Shown: positions 1 through 6,009 of the stretch, in pieces | How the letters are laid out: each line of letters opens with the position of its first letter | How positions within the stretch are numbered: position 1 is the first letter of the stretch | NCBI GenBank assembly: GCA_900556015.1 | Contig: USNH01000015.1 | Location: 1 to 10,068, forward strand | From: an uncultured Eubacteriales bacterium | Lineage (GTDB): Bacteria; Bacillota_A; Clostridia; Oscillospirales; Oscillospiraceae | Direction of reading: 5' to 3' | DNA length: 10,068 bases | The notes under the pieces: generated by a model | Databases searched by the model: none | What the model was told of the DNA's origin: nothing | The model's input: only the letters and a program-made list of their open reading frames with translations | Made by a program: the position numbers and the translations under genes

Positions 1-1371
1 CTGGTCCGCAGCCGGCGCGAGGACTCGCCAGCCTGGTACAAGACGATGCTTGACCAGCTCATCATGGTCGCTCGCTCACTTTCAAGCCGCTACACGCGCT
101 CCAAGGTGCGTAAGGCCATCCCGCGCGACTACGCCTACATCATCGACGAGTTGTTGCACACGCACCCGGACGAGAACAACTATCGCGTGCGCTATCACGA
201 GCGCATCGTGGAGTCCATCCTGGAGACCGCCAGCGCCGACGACTTTATCGAGTCACTCGCCTCGCTCATCAAGCGCTTGGCCGTCGACCACCTGCACCTG
301 GTGGGCGATATCTTCGACCGCGGCGGCGGCGCTGCCAAGATTATGGACCGCCTGCTCACCTACCATTCGCTCGACATCCAGTGGGGCAACCACGACCTGC
401 TATGGATGGGCGCTGCGGCCGGTGAGCCCGCCTGCATCGCCACGGTGCTGCGCAACAACCTGCGTTACGACAATTACGAGATCCTCGAGAACGACTACGG
501 CATCTCGCTGCGTGAGCTTGTCGCCTTTGCCGATGCCACCTACACCGCCGGTGAGTCCATCACCCCGCTGATCAAGGCCATCAATGTGCTGCTCTTTAAG
601 CTCGAGGGCCAGATTATCCAGCGCCACCCCGAGTTCGATATGACCGACCGTCTGTTACTCGACAAGATCGAGCACGACACCGGCACGGTCACGCTCGCCG
701 ACGGCAGCGTATGGCCGCTCACGACCAACGACTTCCCCACCGTCGATCCGGCGGACCCCTATACGCTCACGTCTCAGGAGCAGCACATCATCGACAAGCT
801 CGTGTCCGAGTTTGTCACCGCCGATCACCTGCATCGCCATATCGATTTCCTCTATTCCCACGGCTCGATGTACAAGGTCGCCAACGGCAACCTGCTCTTC
901 CACGGCTGCGTTCCGCTCAACGAAGACGGCACCTTTAGCAGCATGAACTGCCTGGGCACCTGGCACGCCGGCCGCGATTATCTCGATTTTTGCGACCACA
1001 TCGCCCGCCGCGCGTGGCGCGTGGGCGACCGCGATGCCCTCGACTGGATGTGGTACCTGTGGATTGGCTTCAATTCACCCGCCAGCGGACGCCTGGTGCG
1101 TACCTTTGAGCGCGCCTATATCGCCGATAAGAGCACCTGGGTCGAGCCGATGGACCCGTACTTTACGCTTACCAAGTCGCCCTCGGTCTGCGACGACATC
1201 ATGCGCGAGTTTGGCGTCGCGCCCATGGCATGTTCGCCGACCGGCCACATCATCAACGGCCACACGCCCGTTAAAACCACCAAGGGCGAGCAGCCCATCC
1301 GCGCCAACGGCAAGCTGCTGGTCATCGATGGCGGCTTCTGCCGCGCTTACCACGACAAGACCGGCATCGCC
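1..1371 (+). other. fbp: Segment encoding class III fructose-1,6-bisphosphatase, lacking both ends
   Basis: This part encodes the body of the Firmicutes/Coriobacteria-type (class III) FBPase, which hydrolyses fructose-1,6-bisphosphate to fructose-6-phosphate in gluconeogenesis. It belongs to the calcineurin-like metallophosphoesterase fold. Visible signatures are YTRSKVRKA near the left end, VVDHLH-like DHLHLVGDIFDRG at about 290-324, IQWGNHDLLWMGAAAG at about 376-423, and the late metal-binding stretch HIINGHTP followed by LLVIDGGFCRAY (about 1246-1350). The family is usually about 640-670 residues. Here 457 codons are present: roughly the first 130-150 residues, including the first metal-binding motif, fall outside the window, and the last 50-60 residues after TGIA are replaced by foreign sequence. 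By hand count Phe codons are 9 TTT to 7 TTC, unlike the downstream half. It resembles Coriobacteriia; that assignment is from memory of the family. Confidence 0.85.
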
Positions 1372-2853
1372 CGTTACCGCGAGTGGCGCGGCGTAAAGGA
1401 CACCATGGTGGACTACGCCGCCTGGCTGAACAACCTGCTGGCCATGGGCAAAATGGTGGCCTCCGCCCCTGTGCCTATCCTCAAGGGCTTTTGGGAATAC
1501 CGCTGGATGGGCTCTTACCTCGGCACGTTCGCCTTTATCGACCGCCTCTTTGAGGGCTACCGCGGCGACGAGCTGAAGATCGCCCACATGAATATGCACT
1601 GCATCGTCAACAGCCTCACCCGCAAGATCGCCCTGGTGCTGGCCAACGACCGCCGCCTGGGCGGCGGCAGGCACAGCGATGACATCGTCCCCATGGACGA
1701 GGTGCTGCCGCCCCTGTTCATGACCGGCTTCCCCGGCCTGATCCCCATCCCCATCCAGACGCTGCCGGAGTTCATCATCTGCGACATCGACCAGCACCTT
1801 GAGCCGTATTATATCGACGTGGCCGAGTCCTTCGGCCTGGCCGCCGACGTGTGCTCCCGCTGCTCCGCCGAGACCGGCGTGGCCATCAACGACGACTTCC
1901 CCCGGGTGGGCAAGGCCGTCCTGACCACCAATATGCCCTGCAACGCCAGCGAGGCCACCTCCATGTTCCAGCGCCGCCGCTTCGGTATGCCCGACTTCCC
2001 CGTCACCCTGGCCATGATCCACAACGAGCCGGGCGCGCACCCCTACTCCACCCAAATGCTCAAGGACGCCATCGCCTTCATCGAGGCGCAGTACGGCGTC
2101 ACCTACGACTGGAACGCCCTCTTTGCCCGCGCCGAGCACATGAACGAGCAAAACCGCATCGAGCTGGAAAAATGGGAGCTGTTCAAGACCCCCTACTCCG
2201 CCCTCTGCGGCATCGCCGAGAGTTTGTACCGCCTGTACGCCTGGGCCTCCGTCAACGGGCAGGAGGATCAGTTCACCAAAAACGACCGCAAGGTGCTCAA
2301 GCTCATGCTGGATGCCTACCAGCGCCGCTATCAGCCCTTCGGCGGCACGACCCGCCACCGCGCCTTCCTGTGGGGGCCCTCCGCCGTGTACTACACCGAT
2401 TTCCCCACCTGGGTGCAGAACTGCTGGGGCATCAACATCGTGCTGAACATGGACTCCACCATGGGCCACAACATGATCTCCACCACCGACCCGGAGCAGG
2501 CCATTCAGGACCTGGCCCTGTTCTCCGAAAAGGGTGTTATGCGCCACCACGCCGTAGGCGGCTGGGACAACGTCAACGCCGTCTGGGAGTGGGCCAGCAA
2601 ATTCAACTGCGACATGGTCATCTTCAACGACAACGTGGCCTGCAAGGGCATGAACGGTGTCCACGCCCTCATGGAGGAGCAGGCCCGCGACCTGGGCTTC
2701 CACTTCATTTTCCTGGAGCATGACCTGGAGGACTGCCGCACCATCTCCCGCCGCGATATGCGGAACACCGTCAACAAGTATATGACCGTCGTGCTGAACG
2801 AGAAGCCCCTGGATGCCACCCTGGTGGACTTCGACGACAGCCTGGCCTGGTAA
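1..2853 (+). CDS. Chimeric frame: class III fructose-1,6-bisphosphatase joined to 2-hydroxyacyl-CoA dehydratase HgdB-type subunit (5' partial)
   Basis: The frame is open from base 1 (the first codons read LVRSRREDSPAWYKT) through the first internal ATG at 46 to TAA at 2851-2853, so the true start lies outside the window. Counting from ATG 46, residues 1 to about 440 match class III fructose-1,6-bisphosphatase, including GDIFDRG (87-93), WGNHD (113-117) and NGHTP (404-408). Around residues 442-454 the homology stops short of the normal Fbp C-terminus. The rest, to residue 935, reads as an HgdB/BcrC-family 2-hydroxyacyl-CoA dehydratase subunit with candidate Fe-S cysteines at 606, 632 and 866. 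I know of no natural fusion of these two unrelated enzymes. Codon usage also changes across the join. The continuous frame is certain; whether it exists in one genome is doubtful, and a contig misassembly is the likelier reading. The two parts are described separately. Confidence 0.75.
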   Translation: MVRSRREDSPAWYKTMLDQLIMVARSLSSRYTRSKVRKAIPRDYAYIIDELLHTHPDENNYRVRYHERIVESILETASADDFIESLASLIKRLAVDHLHLVGDIFDRGGGAAKIMDRLLTYHSLDIQWGNHDLLWMGAAAGEPACIATVLRNNLRYDNYEILENDYGISLRELVAFADATYTAGESITPLIKAINVLLFKLEGQIIQRHPEFDMTDRLLLDKIEHDTGTVTLADGSVWPLTTNDFPTVDPADPYTLTSQEQHIIDKLVSEFVTADHLHRHIDFLYSHGSMYKVANGNLLFHGCVPLNEDGTFSSMNCLGTWHAGRDYLDFCDHIARRAWRVGDRDALDWMWYLWIGFNSPASGRLVRTFERAYIADKSTWVEPMDPYFTLTKSPSVCDDIMREFGVAPMACSPTGHIINGHTPVKTTKGEQPIRANGKLLVIDGGFCRAYHDKTGIARYREWRGVKDTMVDYAAWLNNLLAMGKMVASAPVPILKGFWEYRWMGSYLGTFAFIDRLFEGYRGDELKIAHMNMHCIVNSLTRKIALVLANDRRLGGGRHSDDIVPMDEVLPPLFMTGFPGLIPIPIQTLPEFIICDIDQHLEPYYIDVAESFGLAADVCSRCSAETGVAINDDFPRVGKAVLTTNMPCNASEATSMFQRRRFGMPDFPVTLAMIHNEPGAHPYSTQMLKDAIAFIEAQYGVTYDWNALFARAEHMNEQNRIELEKWELFKTPYSALCGIAESLYRLYAWASVNGQEDQFTKNDRKVLKLMLDAYQRRYQPFGGTTRHRAFLWGPSAVYYTDFPTWVQNCWGINIVLNMDSTMGHNMISTTDPEQAIQDLALFSEKGVMRHHAVGGWDNVNAVWEWASKFNCDMVIFNDNVACKGMNGVHALMEEQARDLGFHFIFLEHDLEDCRTISRRDMRNTVNKYMTVVLNEKPLDATLVDFDDSLAW
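1405..2853 (+). other. Segment encoding 2-hydroxyacyl-CoA dehydratase subunit (HgdB/BcrC family)
   Basis: This part resembles the D-component family of ATP-activated 2-hydroxyacyl-CoA dehydratases and benzoyl-CoA reductases (HgdB, BcrC, BadD). These subunits carry a [4Fe-4S] cluster and, with an HgdA-like partner and an HgdC-type activator ATPase, remove water from 2-hydroxyacyl-CoA in amino-acid fermentation. Candidate cluster cysteines sit in CSRCSAETG (codon 1861), TTNMPCNASEA (1939) and NVACKGMNG (2641), with spacing typical of the family. ATG 1405 gives a 482-residue product and has AAAGGA four bases upstream, so it could be a native start, although residues just upstream (RYREWRGVKDT) may also belong to this protein. 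No partner subunit or activator is in the window; hgdA normally lies immediately upstream, where fbp now sits. Phe codons are 4 TTT to 22 TTC, and three of the four TTT lie before 1555. The substrate cannot be inferred. Confidence 0.75.
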
Positions 2854-2865
2854 GGAGGGAAGCCC

Positions 2866-3036
2866 ATGCGTTTCATCGGAAAACTGCTGAAAAAGCTGCT
2901 CCTGGCAGCACTGCTGCTGTTCGCCGGCACGTTCGCCGTCTATATGCTGAACCTGGAGAACAAGCTGATCTATAACGTCGTCTACCCCTTCCTCCAGAAC
3001 CACTATGACGCCCAGCAGCGCGACCGCCGCATCTAG
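2866..3036 (+). CDS. 56-residue single-span membrane protein, unknown function
   Basis: A short frame from ATG 2866 to TAG 3034-3036 follows the HgdB stop by 12 bases. It has a strong AAGGAGG at 2852-2858 that overlaps the upstream stop codon. The product begins MRFIGKLLKK, a basic amphipathic start, then has a hydrophobic stretch at about residues 11-28 (LLLAALLLFAGTFAVYML), then a tail rich in Asn, Tyr and Gln ending QRDRRI. This fits one membrane helix, either a small inner-membrane protein or an uncleaved signal anchor. It is followed at once by a strong terminator, so it is the last gene of the transcript. I do not recognise a family. Its close link to the dehydratase gene suggests co-expression, but no role can be claimed. 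The good ribosome binding site, operon position and basic-then-hydrophobic order argue that it is a real gene. Confidence 0.65.
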   Translation: MRFIGKLLKKLLLAALLLFAGTFAVYMLNLENKLIYNVVYPFLQNHYDAQQRDRRI

Positions 3037-3061
3037 AGTGCGAAAAAGCATAGGAAATAGG

Positions 3062-3093
3062 AAAAGGGAAGCACCCCCGGTGCTTCCCTTTTT
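3062..3093 (+). terminator. Rho-independent terminator after the HgdB operon
   Basis: A perfect 10-bp stem GGGAAGCACC (3066-3075) and GGTGCTTCCC (3079-3088) with a CCC loop is followed by T5 (3089-3093). It starts 29 bases after the small membrane-protein stop. A4 at 3062-3065 mirrors the T tract, so it could work in both directions. Confidence 0.9.
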
Positions 3094-3150
3094 GCGGCAA
3101 AAAACCTGTCATTCCGCCCCTACACTCGTCTGCCAAAGCCTCGCCGGAAG

Positions 3151-3184
3151 CAAAACGGAGGGGGCGCACCTGCGCCCCCTCCTC
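3151..3184 (-). terminator. Rho-independent terminator for ywlG
   Basis: On the minus strand, directly after the ywlG stop, a 12-bp stem pairs 3157-3168 with 3171-3182 (GGAGGGGGCGCA on the plus strand with its complement) around a very tight loop. It is followed by G and TTTT (complement of 3152-3155). Confidence 0.8.
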
Positions 3185-3784
3185 TCAAAACTCCGGATAC
3201 CCGTCCTTCAGCGCCTCATCATAGTGCGCCCTTTCCCCGCCGATGAACTTGGGCCGCGTCCGGGCCGCCAGCAAAATAGCGTCCCCGATGTGATCCTGGG
3301 CCAGCCGCACCGGCACAGCCACCTTCTTCAGGTGCATCCCGATCAGCGTCCCGCCGATGTCCAGCCCCGCGTCGGCCCTGATCTCCTCCACCGCCACCGG
3401 GTGAGCGCACGCCTCATACACCGCCGTGGCAAACGAGCTGCCCGCCTTGGGCTGGGGCACAACGTTCACGATGTCCAGGCCCGGCACGGCCTCATGCTCC
3501 GTGATGATGGCCCGGTTCAGATGCTCGCAGCACTGGGCCGCGATGTATACGCCCATAGGCGCGAACACGCTGTGCAGCCCCTCGAAAATGGCCTTGGCCA
3601 CCTCCGGCGTAGACCAGCTGCCCACCTTGCGGCCTACCACCTCGCTGGTGCTGCATCCCACCACCACGATCTGTCCCTTCCGCAGCCGGGCCGCCTCCGC
3701 CAGCTCTTTCGCCGCGTCTGCCGCCTGCTGCCGTACCTCGTTCAATAGGGCTCTGTTCTCTACCTCGTGTACGATACCTGCCAT
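3185..3784 (-). CDS. ywlG: YwlG / DUF436 (UPF0340, TIGR01440) family protein
   Basis: A 199-residue soluble protein of the YwlG family, widespread in Firmicutes. As far as I know its biochemical function is unassigned. Recognisable conserved stretches are VVGCSTSEVVGRKVGSWS (about residues 41-58), AAQCCEHLNRA (about 82-92), IVNVVPQPKAGSSFATA and DIGGTLIGMHLKKVAVPVR in the C-terminal half. There is no signal peptide or membrane segment. I chose ATG 3784 over an in-frame GTG at 3793 because AGGAAAGG on the minus strand lies 8 bases upstream of the ATG and would overlap the GTG. Its length is normal for the family. It lies downstream of the ECF gene in the same direction, but a likely terminator and repeat-like palindromes separate them, so it probably has its own AT-rich promoter (a TATAAT is visible). 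It ends in its own hairpin terminator, convergent with the HgdB operon. Confidence 0.92.
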   Translation of the reverse strand: MAGIVHEVENRALLNEVRQQAADAAKELAEAARLRKGQIVVVGCSTSEVVGRKVGSWSTPEVAKAIFEGLHSVFAPMGVYIAAQCCEHLNRAIITEHEAVPGLDIVNVVPQPKAGSSFATAVYEACAHPVAVEEIRADAGLDIGGTLIGMHLKKVAVPVRLAQDHIGDAILLAARTRPKFIGGERAHYDEALKDGYPEF

Positions 3785-3818
3785 GCTCCACACCTTTCCT
3801 TTCTATATTATCATAATA

Positions 3819-3824
3819 ATTATA
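3819..3824 (-). promoter_or_regulatory. Candidate -10 element for ywlG
   Basis: A perfect TATAAT on the minus strand lies about 35 bases before the ywlG ATG in an AT-rich leader. No convincing -35 is found 16-18 bases upstream, where the GC-rich palindrome begins, so the promoter may be weak or may have been altered by arrival of the repeat. Confidence 0.4.
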
Positions 3825-3826
3825 CG

Positions 3827-3889
3827 GTAGGGGCGATGCCCTCACCGCCCCACAAACCAAACAGGGGCGGACGCGCTGTCCGCCCCTGT
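3827..3889. repeat. Tandem GC-rich palindromes, dispersed-repeat-like; may terminate the ECF gene
   Basis: Two imperfectly related palindromes sit side by side. The first is GTAGGGGCGATG...CACCGCCCC (3827-3851). The second is a perfect 12-bp stem ACAGGGGCGGAC (3861-3872) and GTCCGCCCCTGT (3878-3889) with loop GCGCT. On the minus strand the second stem begins 8 bases past the ECF stop and is followed by the T-rich TTTGGTTTG, so it can act as its terminator. The 9-mer GTAGGGGCG recurs inverted at 3115-3123. Such motifs resemble short palindromic repeats that I recall as common between genes in gut Clostridia; only a genome search could confirm this. Confidence 0.5.
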
Positions 3890-3896
3890 CTCTATT

Positions 3897-4412
3897 TTAC
3901 CACTGCACCGCCAGCTTGTCCAGTGCCTTGCTGCCCTTCAGCAGCGCCATCAGCACCAGCGCGATGACCAGTCCCACCGCGCCCTGGCCCACGTTGGCCA
4001 ACACGCCGGCTGCCGCGCCCATGCCCAGCTTCAGCGCCGCCGCCTCATAGACGAAATACCCCGCCACCATAATGGCCTCACCGGCGATGCCGCCCAGCAC
4101 ATAGCTGTACGTCCGCCGCCCCAGCGCCTTCACGATCAGCGCCGCCGCCATGGCGTCCAAAAACTTGATGACCAGCGTGCCGGGCACAAAGGACATATAC
4201 CCGCCCAGCAGATCCACCAGCATCGACCCGATACCGGCAGCCGCGCCGCCCCACCACGGGCCTAAGATCCAGCCGCACAGCAGCACCAGGCCGTCGCCCA
4301 TGTGTACGTACCCGCCGGTGGGCGCGGGGATACGCACCACCGTGGTGGCCACATACGTCAGCGCGGCCATCACCGCCGCCGTCACCATAAAACGAATTTT
4401 CTTGTCAGACAT
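3897..4412 (-). CDS. ECF transporter S component, probably vitamin B6-related
   Basis: A 171-residue, almost wholly hydrophobic protein with about six membrane segments (roughly residues 8-26, 41-55, 56-72, 78-97, 104-124 and 141-160). It fits the small substrate-binding S components (PF07155-like) of energy-coupling factor vitamin transporters, which work with a shared EcfA/A'/T module encoded elsewhere. The first helix (TAAVMAALTYVAT) has the A-x-x-x-A spacing known from S components for docking to EcfT. The loop IPAPTGGYVHMGDG and the following GPWWGG are typical of the family. I chose ATG 4412 because AAGGAG lies 8 bases upstream; an upstream in-frame extension to 4466 lacks such a site. 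The gene is divergent from a PdxR-type regulator, and S components of the PdxU type are known members of PdxR regulons, so pyridoxine or a related vitamer is my inferred substrate. Riboflavin, folate or thiamine precursors remain possible. Confidence 0.85.
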   Translation of the reverse strand: MSDKKIRFMVTAAVMAALTYVATTVVRIPAPTGGYVHMGDGLVLLCGWILGPWWGGAAAGIGSMLVDLLGGYMSFVPGTLVIKFLDAMAAALIVKALGRRTYSYVLGGIAGEAIMVAGYFVYEAAALKLGMGAAAGVLANVGQGAVGLVIALVLMALLKGSKALDKLAVQW

Positions 4413-4530
4413 ACGCTCATCTCCTTTTTCAATTCCCGCTTCGGGGCATCGTTCCCGCGCTGTCATTGCGAAAGCAGTCCGCTTTCCAAAGCCGGGGCAG
4501 GGAAGACCCCCTTGCTTTTTTCTTCAAGCC
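4413..4530 (-). other. Long leader of the ECF gene with a small hairpin
   Basis: If transcription starts just downstream of the TATAAT at 4538-4533, the ECF messenger has a leader of about 115 bases. It contains a perfect 6-bp hairpin (4470-4475 with 4481-4486, loop AGTCC) and a G-rich run. I could not match it to a known vitamin riboswitch. TGTCATTGCGA at 4461-4471 resembles the start of a repeat seen in other gut Clostridia, but this is a weak impression. Confidence 0.3.
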
Positions 4531-4532
4531 GT

Positions 4533-4538
4533 ATTATA
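4533..4538 (-). promoter_or_regulatory. -10 element of the ECF gene promoter
   Basis: A consensus TATAAT on the minus strand has no good -35 at 16-18 bases. The PdxR-type box (minus strand ATCATACCAG) ends 7 bases upstream of it, covering the spacer. This layout fits an activator-dependent promoter. Confidence 0.5.
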
Positions 4539-4545
4539 GTAGGAA

Positions 4546-4591
4546 CTGGTATGATTAAAATATCCATTTTGATTTTTCTTATCAATACCAG
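4546..4591. promoter_or_regulatory. Inverted CTGGTAT / ATACCAG boxes, candidate MocR/PdxR operator
   Basis: CTGGTATGAT (4546-4555) and ATCAATACCAG (4581-4591) form an inverted repeat with one inserted base; the 7-bp cores are perfect and 39 bp apart between matching points. The region between them is AT-rich. The core contains ATACCA, the hexamer I recall as the binding box of the related regulator GabR. The left box also overlaps an extended -10 (TG-G-TATGAT, 4547-4555) that could drive the regulator, and the right box ends just before the regulator's ribosome binding site (GGAGG, 4594-4598). One factor could thus repress itself and activate the ECF gene. Confidence 0.6.
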
Positions 4592-4602
4592 ATGGAGGCG
4601 CT

Positions 4603-6009
4603 ATGCTCACCTATACCCTCACCAAACACACCGGCGTCAGCCTGTATGAGCAGCTCTACCGCGCCGTCAAGGCCGACATCCTGTCGGGCCGCCTTCCCGG
4701 CGGCACAAAGCTGCCCTCCAAGCGCGCCCTGGCCGCCCATTTGGAGGTCAGCGTCATCACCGTCAAGACCGCCTACGAGCAGCTCATGGCCGAGGGCTAC
4801 CTCACCGGCGTGGAGAAGAAGGGCTACTTCGTTTCCGCCGTCCAGCCGCCCCTGACCGCCGCCCCGCCGCCGCCCGCCGCCGCGCCCCAGCCGGAGGAGC
4901 GCCGCTGGTTTCTCGACCTGGTCACCAACTCCATCGACGCGGAGGATTTCCCCTTCACCGTTTGGGCGCGGCTCATGCGACGCACCATATTAGAGCAGGG
5001 CACGGGCCTGCTCCATCCCACGCCGCCCCAGGGCGCGCTGGCCCTCCGCCAGGCCGTGGCCGCCCACCTCCGCCAGTTCCGAGGCATGGACGTAACGCCG
5101 GAGCAGATCGTCATCGGCGCGGGCACGGAGGTGCTGTACAGCCTGCTGGTGCAGCTCCTGGGTCAGGATCGCCGCTACGCCGTGGAAGACCCCGGCTACG
5201 GCAAGATCGCCCGCATCTACCGCAGCAACCGCGCCGCCGTGTCCTTCGTCCCGCTGGACGAGTCGGGCCTGTCCGTCTCCGCCCTTCGTGACTCCCGCGC
5301 CGACGTGGTCCACATCTCCCCCAGTCACCACTATCCCACCGGCCTGGTCATGCCCATCGCCCGCCGCCAGCAGCTGCTGTCCTGGGCGCGGGAAGCGCCG
5401 GGCCGCTGCATCCTGGAGGATGATTACGACAGCGAGTTCCGCTTCGTGGGCCGCCCCATCCCCACCCTGTTCTCCATCGACGGAGGCCGGCACGTCATCT
5501 ACCTCAACACCTTCTCCAAGACCATCGCCCCCTCCATCCGCATCAGCTTCATGGTGCTGCCTCCGTCGCTGCTGGCCGACTTCCGGGAAAAGCTGGGCTT
5601 CTACGCCTGCACCGTCTCCGCCTTCGAGCAGTACACCCTGGCCCAGTTCCTCTCCGGCGGCTACTACGAAAAGCACCTGAACCGTATGCGTAAGCGCTAC
5701 CACCAAAAGCGTGACGCGGTCATCGCGGCCCTCCGCACCGGGCCGCTGGCCTCCCGCGCCCACATCACCGAGGAGGACGCGGGGCTGCACTTCCTCCTCC
5801 GGCTGGACGGCGCGCCGCCGGACGCGGAGCTGCGCCGCCGCGCCGAGCAGCAGGGCATCCGATTGGCCATGCTCTCCGACTATTACAGCGACCCGGCCCA
5901 CGCGCCGCCCCACGTGCTGGTGGTGAACTACACCGGCATCGACCTGGAAAAATGGCCCGCCGCCCTGCACTGGCTGGCGGAGATATGGGAGGAATACCAT
6001 CATGTATGA
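4603..6009 (+). CDS. pdxR: MocR-family transcription regulator, PdxR-like (GntR wHTH + aminotransferase-like domain)
   Basis: A 468-residue regulator with a GntR-type winged helix at about residues 10-80 (LYEQLYRAVKADILSGRLP, then LPSKRALAAHLEVS and a wing with KKGYFV). A Pro/Ala-rich linker follows (81-100), then a fold-type I aminotransferase-like domain (about 105-460). K306 in NTFSKTIAPSIR is the expected PLP-binding lysine. D273 and Y275 in EDDYDSEF match GabR's Asp and Tyr, with the same 33-residue spacing to the lysine. Such proteins sense PLP (PdxR) or PLP plus an amine (GabR) and switch promoters accordingly. ATG 4603 has GGAGG 4 bases upstream, and no better start is visible. It faces an ECF transporter gene across a compact operator, which favours a vitamin B6 role over GABA. 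It overlaps the downstream Gre gene by 8 bases. PdxR is the best name, but not proven; another MocR subtype remains possible. Confidence 0.85.
   Translation: MLTYTLTKHTGVSLYEQLYRAVKADILSGRLPGGTKLPSKRALAAHLEVSVITVKTAYEQLMAEGYLTGVEKKGYFVSAVQPPLTAAPPPPAAAPQPEERRWFLDLVTNSIDAEDFPFTVWARLMRRTILEQGTGLLHPTPPQGALALRQAVAAHLRQFRGMDVTPEQIVIGAGTEVLYSLLVQLLGQDRRYAVEDPGYGKIARIYRSNRAAVSFVPLDESGLSVSALRDSRADVVHISPSHHYPTGLVMPIARRQQLLSWAREAPGRCILEDDYDSEFRFVGRPIPTLFSIDGGRHVIYLNTFSKTIAPSIRISFMVLPPSLLADFREKLGFYACTVSAFEQYTLAQFLSGGYYEKHLNRMRKRYHQKRDAVIAALRTGPLASRAHITEEDAGLHFLLRLDGAPPDAELRRRAEQQGIRLAMLSDYYSDPAHAPPHVLVVNYTGIDLEKWPAALHWLAEIWEEYHHV

Noticed and set aside
1075..3051. A long open frame of 658 codons on the minus strand opposite the dehydratase
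   Set aside because: It is a shadow caused by GC-rich third positions: the translation is low-complexity Val/Gly/His/Gln-rich without any family motif, while the plus strand encodes recognisable enzymes.
3157..3182. The ywlG terminator hairpin as part of an insertion-sequence end
   Set aside because: There is no transposase fragment, target duplication or matching inverted end nearby; the T run and position right behind the stop fit a terminator.
4461..4513. A second dispersed repeat starting TGTCATTGCGA
   Set aside because: It is only a vague resemblance to repeats recalled from other genomes, with no second copy in the window.
4413..4530. A possible vitamin riboswitch in the ECF leader
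   Set aside because: Only one 6-bp hairpin is seen. I find none of the conserved cores of the TPP, FMN or THF classes, and protein-based control through the adjacent regulator explains the locus.
4990..6003. A 337-codon open frame on the minus strand inside the MocR regulator
   Set aside because: It is antisense to a gene with clear wHTH and PLP-lysine motifs; its translation is low-complexity.
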